Source of the DNA: Caulobacterales bacterium
GTDB taxonomy: Bacteria > Pseudomonadota > Alphaproteobacteria > Caulobacterales > Caulobacteraceae
Direction: 5' to 3'
Length of the DNA stretch: 64,000 bases
Assembly (NCBI GenBank): GCA_947474395.1
Contig: CANJID010000003.1
Span: 53,263-117,262, forward strand
Shown: piece by piece, positions 7,967-16,365 of the stretch
Position numbering within the stretch: the stretch's first letter is position 1
Layout: each line of letters starts with the position of its first letter
Translations under genes and position numbers: made by a program
The notes under the pieces: generated by a model
Database searches by the model: none
Told to the model about the DNA's origin: nothing
The model's input: only the letters and a program-made list of their open reading frames with translations

Positions 7967-9285
7967 GCCAGGCCACAGTCACCCGCACCGGGGAGCGCAG
8001 CACCAAGCTCCTGCGCTCGACCGCCGAAGCCAACGCCTTCCAGAAGGCCTTCATCCAGACCCTGCGCGAGAAGGTGATCGAGAACGGCGAGCCCTTCGCC
8101 ATCGCCCAGGCCGACACCCCGCACGAAATCTTCCACGCCATGGACATCGCCCTGGTGACCAACCAGTGGTGGGCGGCCTACATCGCCGCCAAGCAGCTCT
8201 CGCCCTACTATTTCGAGGTGATGGAACGGGAGGGCTTTCCGGCCTCCAGCTGCCGCTACTGTTCGCTGGGCCTGGCCTGCACCCTGGACAACGATCCCTC
8301 CAAGGCGCCCTGGGGCGGGCTGCCCAAGCCGGTGGTGCTGGTGGCGCGCCTGACCTGTGATTGCATCCAGCGGGTGTTCGCCCTGTGGGCGGAGGCCCTC
8401 GGCTCGCGGTTCTACGCCCTCGAGGCGCCCGGCTGGGAGCACAAGGACCCCCGCTGGTTCGAGCACAACGACACCGACTGGGAGGAGGTCTACGGCTCCC
8501 AGCGCATCGACCTGATGGTCGAGGAGATGAAGGGCCTGATCGCGCTCCTGGAGGAGGAAACCGGGCGAACCTTCGAGCGCGATCACTTCGTCGCCCTGAT
8601 GGAGCGGATCAACGAGCAGGAGGAGCTTCTGAAGGAGGCCTCCAACCTCGTTACTCGCACGCGGCCCTGTCCGGTGGGCATCGCCGAGCAGATGCCGAAC
8701 GTGATGATCCCGCAGTGGCACCGGGGCTCGGAGTGGGCGGTCGAGCACGCCCGCCGCTTCCGCGACGAGGTGAAGGCGCGAGTAGACGCGGGTCTCGGCA
8801 CGGTGCCGAACGAGAAAATCCGCCTGATGTGGATCGGCGCGGGCCTCTGGCACGACCCAGGCTTCTACAACGCCCTGGAGGAGCGCCACGGGGCGGTGTT
8901 CGCCTGGTCAATGTACCTGCCGTTCGCCGGAGCCAACTACATCCGCTACGATCTTTCCGATCCCTTGCGGGCCCTGGCCAGTCGCATCTGCAGCATGAAC
9001 GAGGTGCTTCACCTGCCACCCTGGATGAACACCTGGATGGTCTCGGAGGCCAAGGCCTGCGAGATCGACGCGGTGATCATGCTGACGCCGCGGACCAACC
9101 GGCTGTCGGTCAGCGGGACCAAGCTGACCCGCGAGGCGTTGGAGGCGGCGGGGGTGCCCGTGTTCGAAATGAGCGCCGACATGGTCGACGCCACCAACTG
9201 GAGCCACGATGGAATGGTGGACGCCGTTTCCACCTTCCTAACCGAACGGGTCGAGTCTCGCCTCGATCCCGCTCAAGTCCGTTAG
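7963..9285 (+). CDS. 2-hydroxyacyl-CoA dehydratase-like subunit (second), incomplete cysteine set
   Basis: 440 residues, HgdA/BcrB-like. Cysteines are present at SSCRYCSLGLAC (97, 100, 106) and TCDCIQR (132, 134), matching the first two ligand regions of the family. The third region, normally Ser-Cys-Arg or similar near the C-terminus, reads TPRTNRLSVSG (375-385) with no cysteine. DMVDATNW (407-414) matches the family's Asp-rich end. Together with the partner at 4441 this forms an alpha/beta pair, but the cluster set is incomplete and there is no HgdC/BadF-type activator ATPase in the window. It could be a ligand-binding or non-redox relative. Start ATG overlaps the previous stop (ATGA). Confidence 0.82.
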   Translation: MSQATVTRTGERSTKLLRSTAEANAFQKAFIQTLREKVIENGEPFAIAQADTPHEIFHAMDIALVTNQWWAAYIAAKQLSPYYFEVMEREGFPASSCRYCSLGLACTLDNDPSKAPWGGLPKPVVLVARLTCDCIQRVFALWAEALGSRFYALEAPGWEHKDPRWFEHNDTDWEEVYGSQRIDLMVEEMKGLIALLEEETGRTFERDHFVALMERINEQEELLKEASNLVTRTRPCPVGIAEQMPNVMIPQWHRGSEWAVEHARRFRDEVKARVDAGLGTVPNEKIRLMWIGAGLWHDPGFYNALEERHGAVFAWSMYLPFAGANYIRYDLSDPLRALASRICSMNEVLHLPPWMNTWMVSEAKACEIDAVIMLTPRTNRLSVSGTKLTREALEAAGVPVFEMSADMVDATNWSHDGMVDAVSTFLTERVESRLDPAQVR

Positions 9286-9295
9286 GAGTACGCCT

Positions 9296-9802
9296 ATGTC
9301 CCCGAGATCGTCCGTCGCGCGCCGCGCCTCGTCCGCCGGCTCCACGGCTCCTGAGAGCGTCGACCTCGGCGTCCTGAAGGATATGCTGGGCTTTCGCCTG
9401 AGGCGGATCCAGAACCACCTGTCGAAGAACTTCGCCGAACGGCTCGCCGGCCGGGACATCAAGCCGGGGGAGTTCAGCGCCCTCGCCCTGATCGCGGCCA
9501 ATCCGGGGATATCGCAGATCCAGCTCGCCACCGAGGGGGGCTTCGACAAGGCCGCCCTGGTGGTGCTGCTCGACGACCTGGAGCGCTGGGGCTGGGCGGT
9601 GCGCCGCCGCTCCACCGCGGACCGCCGGCGCCACGCCCTGGAGATCACGCCCAAGGGGGAGAAGGCCCTGGCCGAGCTGTTCGCGATCGGCCTGGCCAAC
9701 GAGGCGACCGTCACCGACGCCCTTGCGGAGGAGGAGCTGGCCAATCTCTACGCCGTCCTCGACCGCATCTACGGCCTGTGCTTCAGCGATGACCAGGCCT
9801 GA
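9296..9802 (+). CDS. MarR family transcriptional regulator
   Basis: 168 residues. Residues ~40-135 form a MarR-type winged helix: FSALALIAANPGISQIQLAT, then a recognition helix region KAALVVLLDDLERWG and the wing RRRSTADRRRHALEITPKG. A clear Shine-Dalgarno (AGGAG at 9284-9288) precedes ATG 9296. It sits inside the acid import operon, so it likely senses the imported acid or its CoA ester and controls the operon; the palindrome at 2519-2538 is a candidate site (inference). Its end overlaps the start of the TRAP binding protein. Confidence 0.92.
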   Translation: MSPRSSVARRASSAGSTAPESVDLGVLKDMLGFRLRRIQNHLSKNFAERLAGRDIKPGEFSALALIAANPGISQIQLATEGGFDKAALVVLLDDLERWGWAVRRRSTADRRRHALEITPKGEKALAELFAIGLANEATVTDALAEEELANLYAVLDRIYGLCFSDDQA

Positions 9803-10859
9803 CCGCAGAGCCTGGCGCGCCGCCGGCTTAAGCCTCCTGGTCCTCGGCGCGGCGGCGCTGGCGTCGATGGGCGCGGCCTTCGCGGCCGCCGGTCCGGCGA
9901 AGCCCATCGTCCTGCGCTATGCCTCGCCCTATCCGCCGGGCCATCCCTTCAGCCGCGCCGACATCGCCTGGATGAAGCGGGTGGAGGGCCTGTCGGGCGG
10001 CCGGCTGAAGGTCCAGCCCTTCTGGGGCGGCACCCTCATCTCGAGCGACAGCGCCATACTGGAGCTGCGCCACGGGGTGGCCGACATCGCCCTGATCACC
10101 CCGATCTACATGCGCGGCGGGGCCCAGGCGATCAAGCTGCAGGCCGGCTTCTACGCCGGTGCGCGCACGCCCATCGAGCAGGTGGCCGTCTATCGCTGCC
10201 TGCAGCGAGACTTTCCGGTCCTGCGCCAGGAAGTGGAGGGGGTCAGGGTGCTGGCCATCCAGGGCGGCAACCTGCCCAACATCCTCACCCGCGACCGCCC
10301 GGTCACCAAGCTTTCCGATCTCAAGGGCCTGCGCCTGCGCACCCCCACAGAGATCGCCCCCGCGCTGCGTAACCTCGGCGCCGATCCCGTCACCATGTCG
10401 ATGGCGGAGGTCTATTCGGCCCTCTCGAAGGGCGTGGTCGATGGGGTGGTGGCGCCTGCCGACACCATCCGCTCGCTGCACTTCTCGGAGGTGACGCGCT
10501 ACCTCGGCACGATCGAGGTCGCGCGCGGGGCCTATCCGTCCCGGGCCATTTCGGGGCGGTCCTGGGATCGCCTGCCGCCCGACCTGCAGAAAATCCTGGC
10601 CGACAGCCAGCCCTACTGGGAGGCCCAGCTCAGCGAGCTCGTGCTCAAGGCGGAAGCTGAGGGGATCGAGTTCGGCAAGGCCAACGGCATCAAGACCGTC
10701 ATCTTCGATCCGGCCGACCAGCAGCGCTTCAATGCTCTCTACAACCGCATGGCCCTTGAAACCGCGGCCAAGGTCGCGCCGTCGTACGGGCCGGCGATGT
10801 TCCGCCGCGCCCAGGCCGTGACCGCGGGCATCCGCGCCGGCAAGCCTGAAGCCTGCTAG
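9789..10859 (+). CDS. TRAP transporter substrate-binding protein (DctP-like)
   Basis: 356 residues with a signal peptide (hydrophobic core SLLVLGAAALASMGAAFA, cut about residue 33). The mature protein shows DctP features: LRYASPYPPGHPFS at the start, GGRLKVQPFWGGTL, GVADIALI, and KLSDLKGLRLRTP around residue 185 whose Arg usually pairs with the substrate carboxylate, then AEVYSALSKGVVDGVVAP. It is the periplasmic receptor that hands the acid to DctQ/DctM at 2604-4438. Finding the three TRAP parts split by the dehydratase and transferase genes is unusual and ties those enzymes to the transported substrate. ATG 9789 overlaps the MarR stop by 14 bases. Confidence 0.92.
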   Translation: MTRPDRRAWRAAGLSLLVLGAAALASMGAAFAAAGPAKPIVLRYASPYPPGHPFSRADIAWMKRVEGLSGGRLKVQPFWGGTLISSDSAILELRHGVADIALITPIYMRGGAQAIKLQAGFYAGARTPIEQVAVYRCLQRDFPVLRQEVEGVRVLAIQGGNLPNILTRDRPVTKLSDLKGLRLRTPTEIAPALRNLGADPVTMSMAEVYSALSKGVVDGVVAPADTIRSLHFSEVTRYLGTIEVARGAYPSRAISGRSWDRLPPDLQKILADSQPYWEAQLSELVLKAEAEGIEFGKANGIKTVIFDPADQQRFNALYNRMALETAAKVAPSYGPAMFRRAQAVTAGIRAGKPEAC

Positions 10860-10863
10860 GCCG

Positions 10864-11988
10864 ATGCCCCGCCCGTTCAGCCTGATGATGGTCGGTGACC
10901 TTGTGCTGGACGAGCCCGATCCCGACAGCTTCTTCGAGCCGGCCCGCGCCGTGCTCCAGGCGGCGGACGTGCTCATCGGCCATGTGGAGACGCCCTACAC
11001 CTTCCGCGGCCGCGAGATTCAGTCCGACGTCCCGGCCGAAGCCGCCGACCCCGCCAAGATCGCGGCCCTGGGACGAGCGGGCTTTCATGTCGGCACCCTG
11101 GCGGGCAACCACGTGTTCGACCGCGGCGCCGAGGGGATCGAGGATACGGTCGAGGCCCTGACCGGGGCGGGGATCGTCGCTTGCGGCGCCGGCGGCGACC
11201 TCGCCGAGGCCCGCCGCGCGGCGGTCGTGGCGAGGGAGGGCCGATCTGTCGGCGTCCTGAGCTACAATTGCGTCGGCCCCCGCGAGAGCTGGGCCGGGCC
11301 CGAAAAGGCCGGCTGCGCCTACATCCACGTCCTCACCCACTACGAGACCGAGGGCGCCAATCCCGGCGGTCCTCCGAAGGTCTACAGCTTCGCCGAACCC
11401 TCTACCGTCGAGGCCATGCAGGCCGACGTCGAGGCCCTGCGCGGCGCGGCCGACCTGGTGGTCGTCGCCTTCCACAAGGGGGTGGTCCACACCCCGGCCC
11501 ACATCGCCATGTACGAGCGGCCGCTCGCCCGCGCCGCCATCGAGGCGGGGGCGGACGTGGTGGTCGGCCATCACGCCCACATCCTGCGCGGGGTCGAGGT
11601 CTACAGGGGCAAGCCGATCTTCCACGGCCTCGGCAATTTCGTGGTGGTGACCCGCGCCCTGAACGTGGACGGCAACGCCCACCCGGCGCGTCTCGCCTGG
11701 GCCAAGCGGCGGCGCGAGGTGTTCGGCTTCACCCCCGATCCGGGCTACCCGACCTATCCGTTCCACCCGGAAGCCAAGAACGCCATGATCGCCGCCTGCA
11801 CGGTGGATGGGGATGGCGCGCTCAGCCCCGGCTTCCTGCCCTGCTGGATCCGCCCCGACGGCGCCCCCGAGGTGCTGGCCCGCGGCGAGCGCGCGCAAGG
11901 CGTCCTGGACTATGTCGCCGACATCACCCGCCGCGCCGGGCTGAAGACCGAATTCGCCTGGGACGGCGACCGGGTCGTGTTCGCCTAG
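10864..11988 (+). CDS. CapA-like metallophosphatase-fold protein
   Basis: 374 residues of the CapA/PgsA family (poly-gamma-glutamate synthesis type, calcineurin-like metallophosphatase fold). Metal-site motifs are MVGDLVLDE near residue 10, GHVETP near 40, LAGNHVFDRG near 80, VVAFHKGVVHTP near 205, and GHHAHILRGVEVYRGKPIFH near 235, ending GLGNFVV. There is no signal peptide, so it probably acts in the cytoplasm. It follows the TRAP binding protein by 4 bases. Members near catabolic genes are common but their reaction is unknown; I do not assign capsule synthesis. Confidence 0.85.
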   Translation: MPRPFSLMMVGDLVLDEPDPDSFFEPARAVLQAADVLIGHVETPYTFRGREIQSDVPAEAADPAKIAALGRAGFHVGTLAGNHVFDRGAEGIEDTVEALTGAGIVACGAGGDLAEARRAAVVAREGRSVGVLSYNCVGPRESWAGPEKAGCAYIHVLTHYETEGANPGGPPKVYSFAEPSTVEAMQADVEALRGAADLVVVAFHKGVVHTPAHIAMYERPLARAAIEAGADVVVGHHAHILRGVEVYRGKPIFHGLGNFVVVTRALNVDGNAHPARLAWAKRRREVFGFTPDPGYPTYPFHPEAKNAMIAACTVDGDGALSPGFLPCWIRPDGAPEVLARGERAQGVLDYVADITRRAGLKTEFAWDGDRVVFA

Positions 11989-11999
11989 GAGACGAAATC

Positions 12000-13796
12000 A
12001 TGAGCCTTCGGCGCGCCCTCGTCGCCTTCGCCGGTCTCGCAGCGCTTGGCGTCGCAGCCGCCGCCACCGCCCAGGCCCCTGCGGCCCCCGCGCCGGCGTT
12101 TCCCCCCGCGGCGCCTGTGTCCCGCGAGGCCTCCGCCAAGGGCTTCGGCGCCTACAAGCCGGCCCAGCCCTATTCGGAACAGGTGGTGACGTCCTTCTAC
12201 CTGCCCATGCGGGACGGGACGCGGATCGCCGTGAGCCTGCATCGCCCGGCCCGGGGCGGCAAAGCCGTCGAGGGCAGGTTCCCGGTGATCTGGCACCACA
12301 CCCTCGACATCCAGGGGCCCGGCGCCCGGGGCGGACCGGTGGGGCCGGAGACCCGCGAGCTCAGCCAGATGACCTACAACGGCTACGTCGTCGCCGTGGT
12401 CGCCCGCCGCGGCGCGGGCGCCTCCTTCGGCGTGCGGCGGGGCTACGAGGACCTCACCGAGGCCTACGACGCCTACGAGGTGAACGAGTGGCTGGCCGCG
12501 CAGTCCTGGTCCACCGGGGCGGTGGGGCTCTACGGCTGCTCCAACACGGGCGAGGCGGTGATGCACGTCCTGACGGTGCGCCCGCCGCACCTGAAGGCCG
12601 CCTTCGCCGGCTGCTTCTCCTGGAACCGCTACGACGGCTTCGCCCGTGGCGGCATCCTGGCCAACTGGGGCACCGGGCCGACGCGCTCCGTCGAGGAGGA
12701 CATGCGGGCCGTGCCGGTCCAGGGCGACGAGAGCCGCACCCTGCTGCGCCAGGCGGTGGAGGAGCACCAGGCCTCCACCAACCTGTTCGAGCTGATGCGG
12801 TCCATGCCTTTCCGCGACAGCTTCTCGCCCTTGGTGATGAGCCGCTTTTGGGCGGAGGCCAGCCCGTCGAGCTATCTCGACCAGGTCCGCCAGGCCAATG
12901 TCCCGCTCTACATCCAGGCGGGCTGGCACGATGACTTCCGTCGCGAGGGACTGGTCGCCTTCGCCAACATGGCGGCGGGACGACGCTGGATCGTCATCGG
13001 GCCGTGGCTGCACTGCTCGAATGCCGGGTTCGAGCTTCGCAACGAGCAGCTGCGCTTCTTCGACTACTGGCTGAAGGGCATCGACACCGGCATCACCCGG
13101 GACGATCCGATCCACTACTACACCGAGAACGCGCCCGCCGGCCGCGAGTGGCGCTCGGCCAAGGCCTGGTCGGGCCCCGCCGCCGGCGACCGGCGGCTTT
13201 ACCTCGCCGGGGGAGCCCTCAGCCCCGCCGTCCCCGCCGGCGCCGAGCGGCAGGACGCCTTTGAGGTCGATCCGGCGCCCACCTGCGCGCGCCAGGTCGC
13301 GAGCGGCAACCAGACCCTCTACCAGCCCTGCCATCCGGTGAGGGGCGCGGCCAGCTACGCCCTGGCGCCGCTGTCGGCCGATCTCGAGGTGACCGGGCAT
13401 CCGACTCTGGACGTCTGGGTTTCATCCTCTGCGCCGGAGACCAACCTCTTCGCCTATCTGGAGGACGTGGCCCCCGACGGGACCGTCACCGCCATTACCG
13501 ACGCCCGCCAGCAGCTCTCGCTGCGCAAGGAGGCGAAGCCCGCCTGGGCCTACCTCGGCCTGCCCTGGCACCGGGGCTTCGCGGAGGACAGCGAGCCCCT
13601 CAAGGCAGGCGAGGCGGTGCGGGTCCGGATCGATTTCCTGCCGGTGTCCTATGTGTTCAAGGCCGGCCACCGGCTGCAGGTCAGCTTCGCGGGCTCCGAC
13701 TATCGCGAGCGCGTTCGTACCGGCGCCGCGCCGCGCCTCGCCATCCACACGGGTCCCGGCAAGGCGTCGCTGATCACCCTGCCGGTCGCGGGATGA
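12000..13796 (+). CDS. CocE/NonD family secreted hydrolase (X-Pro dipeptidyl-peptidase fold)
   Basis: 598 residues with a Sec signal peptide (cut about Ala25) and then a proline/alanine linker. The catalytic domain has the PMRDGTRIAVSLHRP opening, nucleophile motif LYGCSNTGEAVM (Ser in GxSxxG-like form), AGWHDDFRREG (acid), and IGPWLHCSN (His), followed by the jelly-roll C-terminal domain (EVTGHPTLDVWVSSS, VRVRIDFLPVSYVFKAGHRLQV). Known relatives hydrolyse esters such as cocaine or acyl amides. ATG 12000 follows the CapA stop by 11 bases with AGGAG just upstream, so it belongs to the operon and may release the acid outside the cytoplasm before TRAP uptake (inference). Confidence 0.9.
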   Translation: MSLRRALVAFAGLAALGVAAAATAQAPAAPAPAFPPAAPVSREASAKGFGAYKPAQPYSEQVVTSFYLPMRDGTRIAVSLHRPARGGKAVEGRFPVIWHHTLDIQGPGARGGPVGPETRELSQMTYNGYVVAVVARRGAGASFGVRRGYEDLTEAYDAYEVNEWLAAQSWSTGAVGLYGCSNTGEAVMHVLTVRPPHLKAAFAGCFSWNRYDGFARGGILANWGTGPTRSVEEDMRAVPVQGDESRTLLRQAVEEHQASTNLFELMRSMPFRDSFSPLVMSRFWAEASPSSYLDQVRQANVPLYIQAGWHDDFRREGLVAFANMAAGRRWIVIGPWLHCSNAGFELRNEQLRFFDYWLKGIDTGITRDDPIHYYTENAPAGREWRSAKAWSGPAAGDRRLYLAGGALSPAVPAGAERQDAFEVDPAPTCARQVASGNQTLYQPCHPVRGAASYALAPLSADLEVTGHPTLDVWVSSSAPETNLFAYLEDVAPDGTVTAITDARQQLSLRKEAKPAWAYLGLPWHRGFAEDSEPLKAGEAVRVRIDFLPVSYVFKAGHRLQVSFAGSDYRERVRTGAAPRLAIHTGPGKASLITLPVAG

Positions 13797-13855
13797 GCGG
13801 GCGATAATTCCGAACTTCGTTCGTGGCTTAGGCGAAATTTCTCGCCTTGGGCCTT

Positions 13856-14776
13856 CTAGTCGATCCGCTTCTTCTGCACCTTCCATTCGGCGTTGGTGCA
13901 GAGGCCGCATTTGGCGCCCTTGAACATGGCCGCGGCCTTGGCGTCGCCCTTGAGGCGCCAGTCGAGCCAGGCAATCCCCACGGGCGCGAACTTGCCGCCG
14001 TTGGCCTGGCGGTAGGTGCCGCCGTGCCCGACGTCCAGGTTGGCGATCATCACCGGCACCTGGTCGATGCGGGCGAAGTCGTCCATCGCGTTCTCGTAGG
14101 CGATGTCGCCGGGCCCGCCGATGATGTAGGCGATCGGCGCGTGCAGGGACTTCAGCTTATCCTTTGAGATCACCACGCCGCTGCGCCCCTGGCCGCGATT
14201 GTAGATGCCGCTGTTCCAGATCATCGAGGTCGTGACGCGCGGGTCGTCCGAGACCGACAGGGCCTGCAGGCCGCCGCAGGACTGGCCCATCACCGCGATC
14301 CTGTTGGTCTGCAGTTTGCCGGCGTAGCGGCTCGCCTTGCGGCCGTTCTCGGCCACGGCCCAGTCGATGGCCTCGATCAGTTGCTTGGGCTGGGTGGGGT
14401 CCACGCCGGGGCCGGGCCCCGCAGGATTGGGGGCCGTCGGGGGAGGCGGCAGGGTGGAATAGGGGGCGGTCGGCGGCGGTTGGAGGTCCGGCGCCTTGCC
14501 GGGGGCGCCCAGGGCGATGACCAGGTAGCCATGGCTGGCGATCTCGGTGAGGAAGGGCTTGAACGAGGCCCCGTTGTCGCTGCAGGCGCCGTTGGCCCAG
14601 GCCACGATCGGCAGCTTGGCCATGCCCTTGGCAGCCATGTTCGCGGGCCGGTAGATCGTATGGGCGGCAAGGCCCGGATCGGCCTCCATCACCGCCGGAT
14701 AGGGGCCCGCGCCCCCGGGGGCCGAAGCCGCGGCGGCGAACACCGCGAGGGCGCCAACGAAGGTCGGGAGCAGCAT
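13856..14776 (-). CDS. secreted alpha/beta hydrolase (dienelactone-hydrolase/lipase-like)
   Basis: 306 residues with a signal peptide (MLLPTFVGALAVFAAAAS). Alpha/beta hydrolase signs are LPIVAWANGACSDNGASF near residue 58 (oxyanion strand), nucleophile VMGQSCGGLQAL near 165, PIAYIIGGPGDIAYE near 218 (acid region) and VGHGGTYRQ near 250 (His). A proline-rich insert lies around 98-125. CKxxC-like GAKCGLCTNAEW sits at the end. Substrate unknown. It lies 13 bases downstream of the tannase-family gene on the same strand, so they are likely one transcript for ester breakdown. Confidence 0.85.
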   Translation of the reverse strand: MLLPTFVGALAVFAAAASAPGGAGPYPAVMEADPGLAAHTIYRPANMAAKGMAKLPIVAWANGACSDNGASFKPFLTEIASHGYLVIALGAPGKAPDLQPPPTAPYSTLPPPPTAPNPAGPGPGVDPTQPKQLIEAIDWAVAENGRKASRYAGKLQTNRIAVMGQSCGGLQALSVSDDPRVTTSMIWNSGIYNRGQGRSGVVISKDKLKSLHAPIAYIIGGPGDIAYENAMDDFARIDQVPVMIANLDVGHGGTYRQANGGKFAPVGIAWLDWRLKGDAKAAAMFKGAKCGLCTNAEWKVQKKRID

Positions 14777-14789
14777 GTCTCGTCTCCTG

Positions 14790-16346
14790 TCAGCCGCGGG
14801 CGCAGGTGTAGCTGGCCGCGTCGTCGGGCGATCCCTTGCCGCTGTAGCGGGCGCGGGCGGGATAGGGGCAGAGGGGGTGGGTGCGGACGACGCGCCCGCC
14901 CGTGATCTTGGAGGCGACGATGGTCTGGGGCGCGCGGCCCTTCTCGACCCAGTCCTCCAGGGCGGTGAGCATGTCGTGGGAGGCGTCGACGGTCGGCGCG
15001 TCGCTCCCGGCGCCGCCGAACTGGTCAGCGCCGGGGCCGCCGGCGCAGTGGCCCATGCCGGGGACCATGTAGAGCCGCATGAAGCGGTCGGCCGTGGCCT
15101 TGCCCCCCATGGTCTTGGCCACGTCGTCGGAGTAGGCGAGCATCATCCGGGCGGCGACCGCCGGGTCCATCCAGCCGTGGTAGAGGATCGCCTTGCCGCC
15201 GCGGCGCTCGAAGGCGGAGAGGTCCGTCTTGTCGGCGGCGAGGTCCGGCATCACCCGCTTGATCGCCTTCAGGTCCCCCGCGACGCTGAAGCCCGCGCCG
15301 TTCCAGTTCGTGTCGCGGCGCACCGCCTGGCCGAAGGTCGCCGGCGCCAGGCGTGAGCGTCCGGAATCCACCAGCACGCCCGGCAGGAGGCCCCCGTCGA
15401 TGGCGCGCCCCGCCTCGTCCTTCATCGGGCTGTAGAAGCCGCCGGCGAACTCGACCTGCTCGGCGCTCAGGCAGCGCCCCGTCCGTTCCTTGCCGCACTG
15501 CAGGACGGCGGGATCGAAGCGGCAGGTCTGCGGGTCCTCGGCGACGCCGTCGGCCACCCCGTCCTCGCGGTCGCAGGTCTTCGCGCCCTCCTCGGCGATC
15601 AGGGCCCAGTCCGCCGGCGCCATCAGGCCGGGGCGAGCGTCGCGGCGCAGGATCTCCCACATGCGCCGCACGGTCATCTCGGGGGTCTTGGGTCCCGGCG
15701 CGCCGGCGATGATCCCGTCGTAGTCGGCGGGATAGGCCTGCATCTCCTTCAGCCCCTGCCGGCCGCCGCCGGAGCAGCCGATGAAGTAGCTGAGGCGGGG
15801 CGCTTTCGCGTAGTAGGCGGCCGTGATCGCCTTGCCGGCCTGCGCCAAAAGGTGGTTGGCGCGGTGGGTGTAGTTGGCCAGCCGGTCGGGGTCGCCCATC
15901 ATCCAGGTGGAATCCGAGCTCTTGTGGCCGGTATCGGTTGTGGCGGACGCGTAGCCCCTGGCCACGCCGCGAGGCAGGTCGCGCAGGTTGAAGGCTCCGG
16001 CGTCGCCGCCCACGCCCGCGCCGAGGAACTTGCCGTTCCAGACAGCCGCCTGGGGCAGCCACAGCTCGAAGGCCATCTCCTTTTCCATCACCCCCTGCAC
16101 GCGGCAGAAGGGGACGGCGACGGTAATGGGACGCTCGTTGGGAGCCGCGGACCAGGCCCCCTGGGGACCGATGGTCTCGGCGCTGGTGATGCGGGCGGGC
16201 CCCAGCCTGCGCCCCGCGAGGCTGCTGCAATCCCCCACGGTCGCCGCCCGCGGGGGAGCTGACGGCGCCGGGGTCAGGATCCAGGCCGCGGCGGCCCCGG
16301 CCAGGAGGAGCCCAACGCTTGCGGCGGTCGCGCTCCTCACAGGCAT
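14790..16346 (-). CDS. tannase/feruloyl esterase family protein
   Basis: 518 residues, the usual length, with an N-terminal membrane/signal segment (residues 8-24). Key signs are FIGCSGGGRQGLKEM with Ser192 as nucleophile directly after Cys191, and PGMGHC near residue 440 with the catalytic His next to a Cys; in this family those two cysteines form a bond that joins the catalytic Ser and His. CDREDGVADGVAEDP near 262 is the family's calcium loop, and YHGWMDPAV holds the acid. The enzyme hydrolyses esters of phenolic acids (gallate, ferulate) or, in some members, terephthalate half esters. It is upstream of the lipase-like gene and downstream of the TonB receptor's end by 20 bases. Confidence 0.92.
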   Translation of the reverse strand: MPVRSATAASVGLLLAGAAAAWILTPAPSAPPRAATVGDCSSLAGRRLGPARITSAETIGPQGAWSAAPNERPITVAVPFCRVQGVMEKEMAFELWLPQAAVWNGKFLGAGVGGDAGAFNLRDLPRGVARGYASATTDTGHKSSDSTWMMGDPDRLANYTHRANHLLAQAGKAITAAYYAKAPRLSYFIGCSGGGRQGLKEMQAYPADYDGIIAGAPGPKTPEMTVRRMWEILRRDARPGLMAPADWALIAEEGAKTCDREDGVADGVAEDPQTCRFDPAVLQCGKERTGRCLSAEQVEFAGGFYSPMKDEAGRAIDGGLLPGVLVDSGRSRLAPATFGQAVRRDTNWNGAGFSVAGDLKAIKRVMPDLAADKTDLSAFERRGGKAILYHGWMDPAVAARMMLAYSDDVAKTMGGKATADRFMRLYMVPGMGHCAGGPGADQFGGAGSDAPTVDASHDMLTALEDWVEKGRAPQTIVASKITGGRVVRTHPLCPYPARARYSGKGSPDDAASYTCARG

Positions 16347-16365
16347 GGGCCCTACGCCTCCCGGA

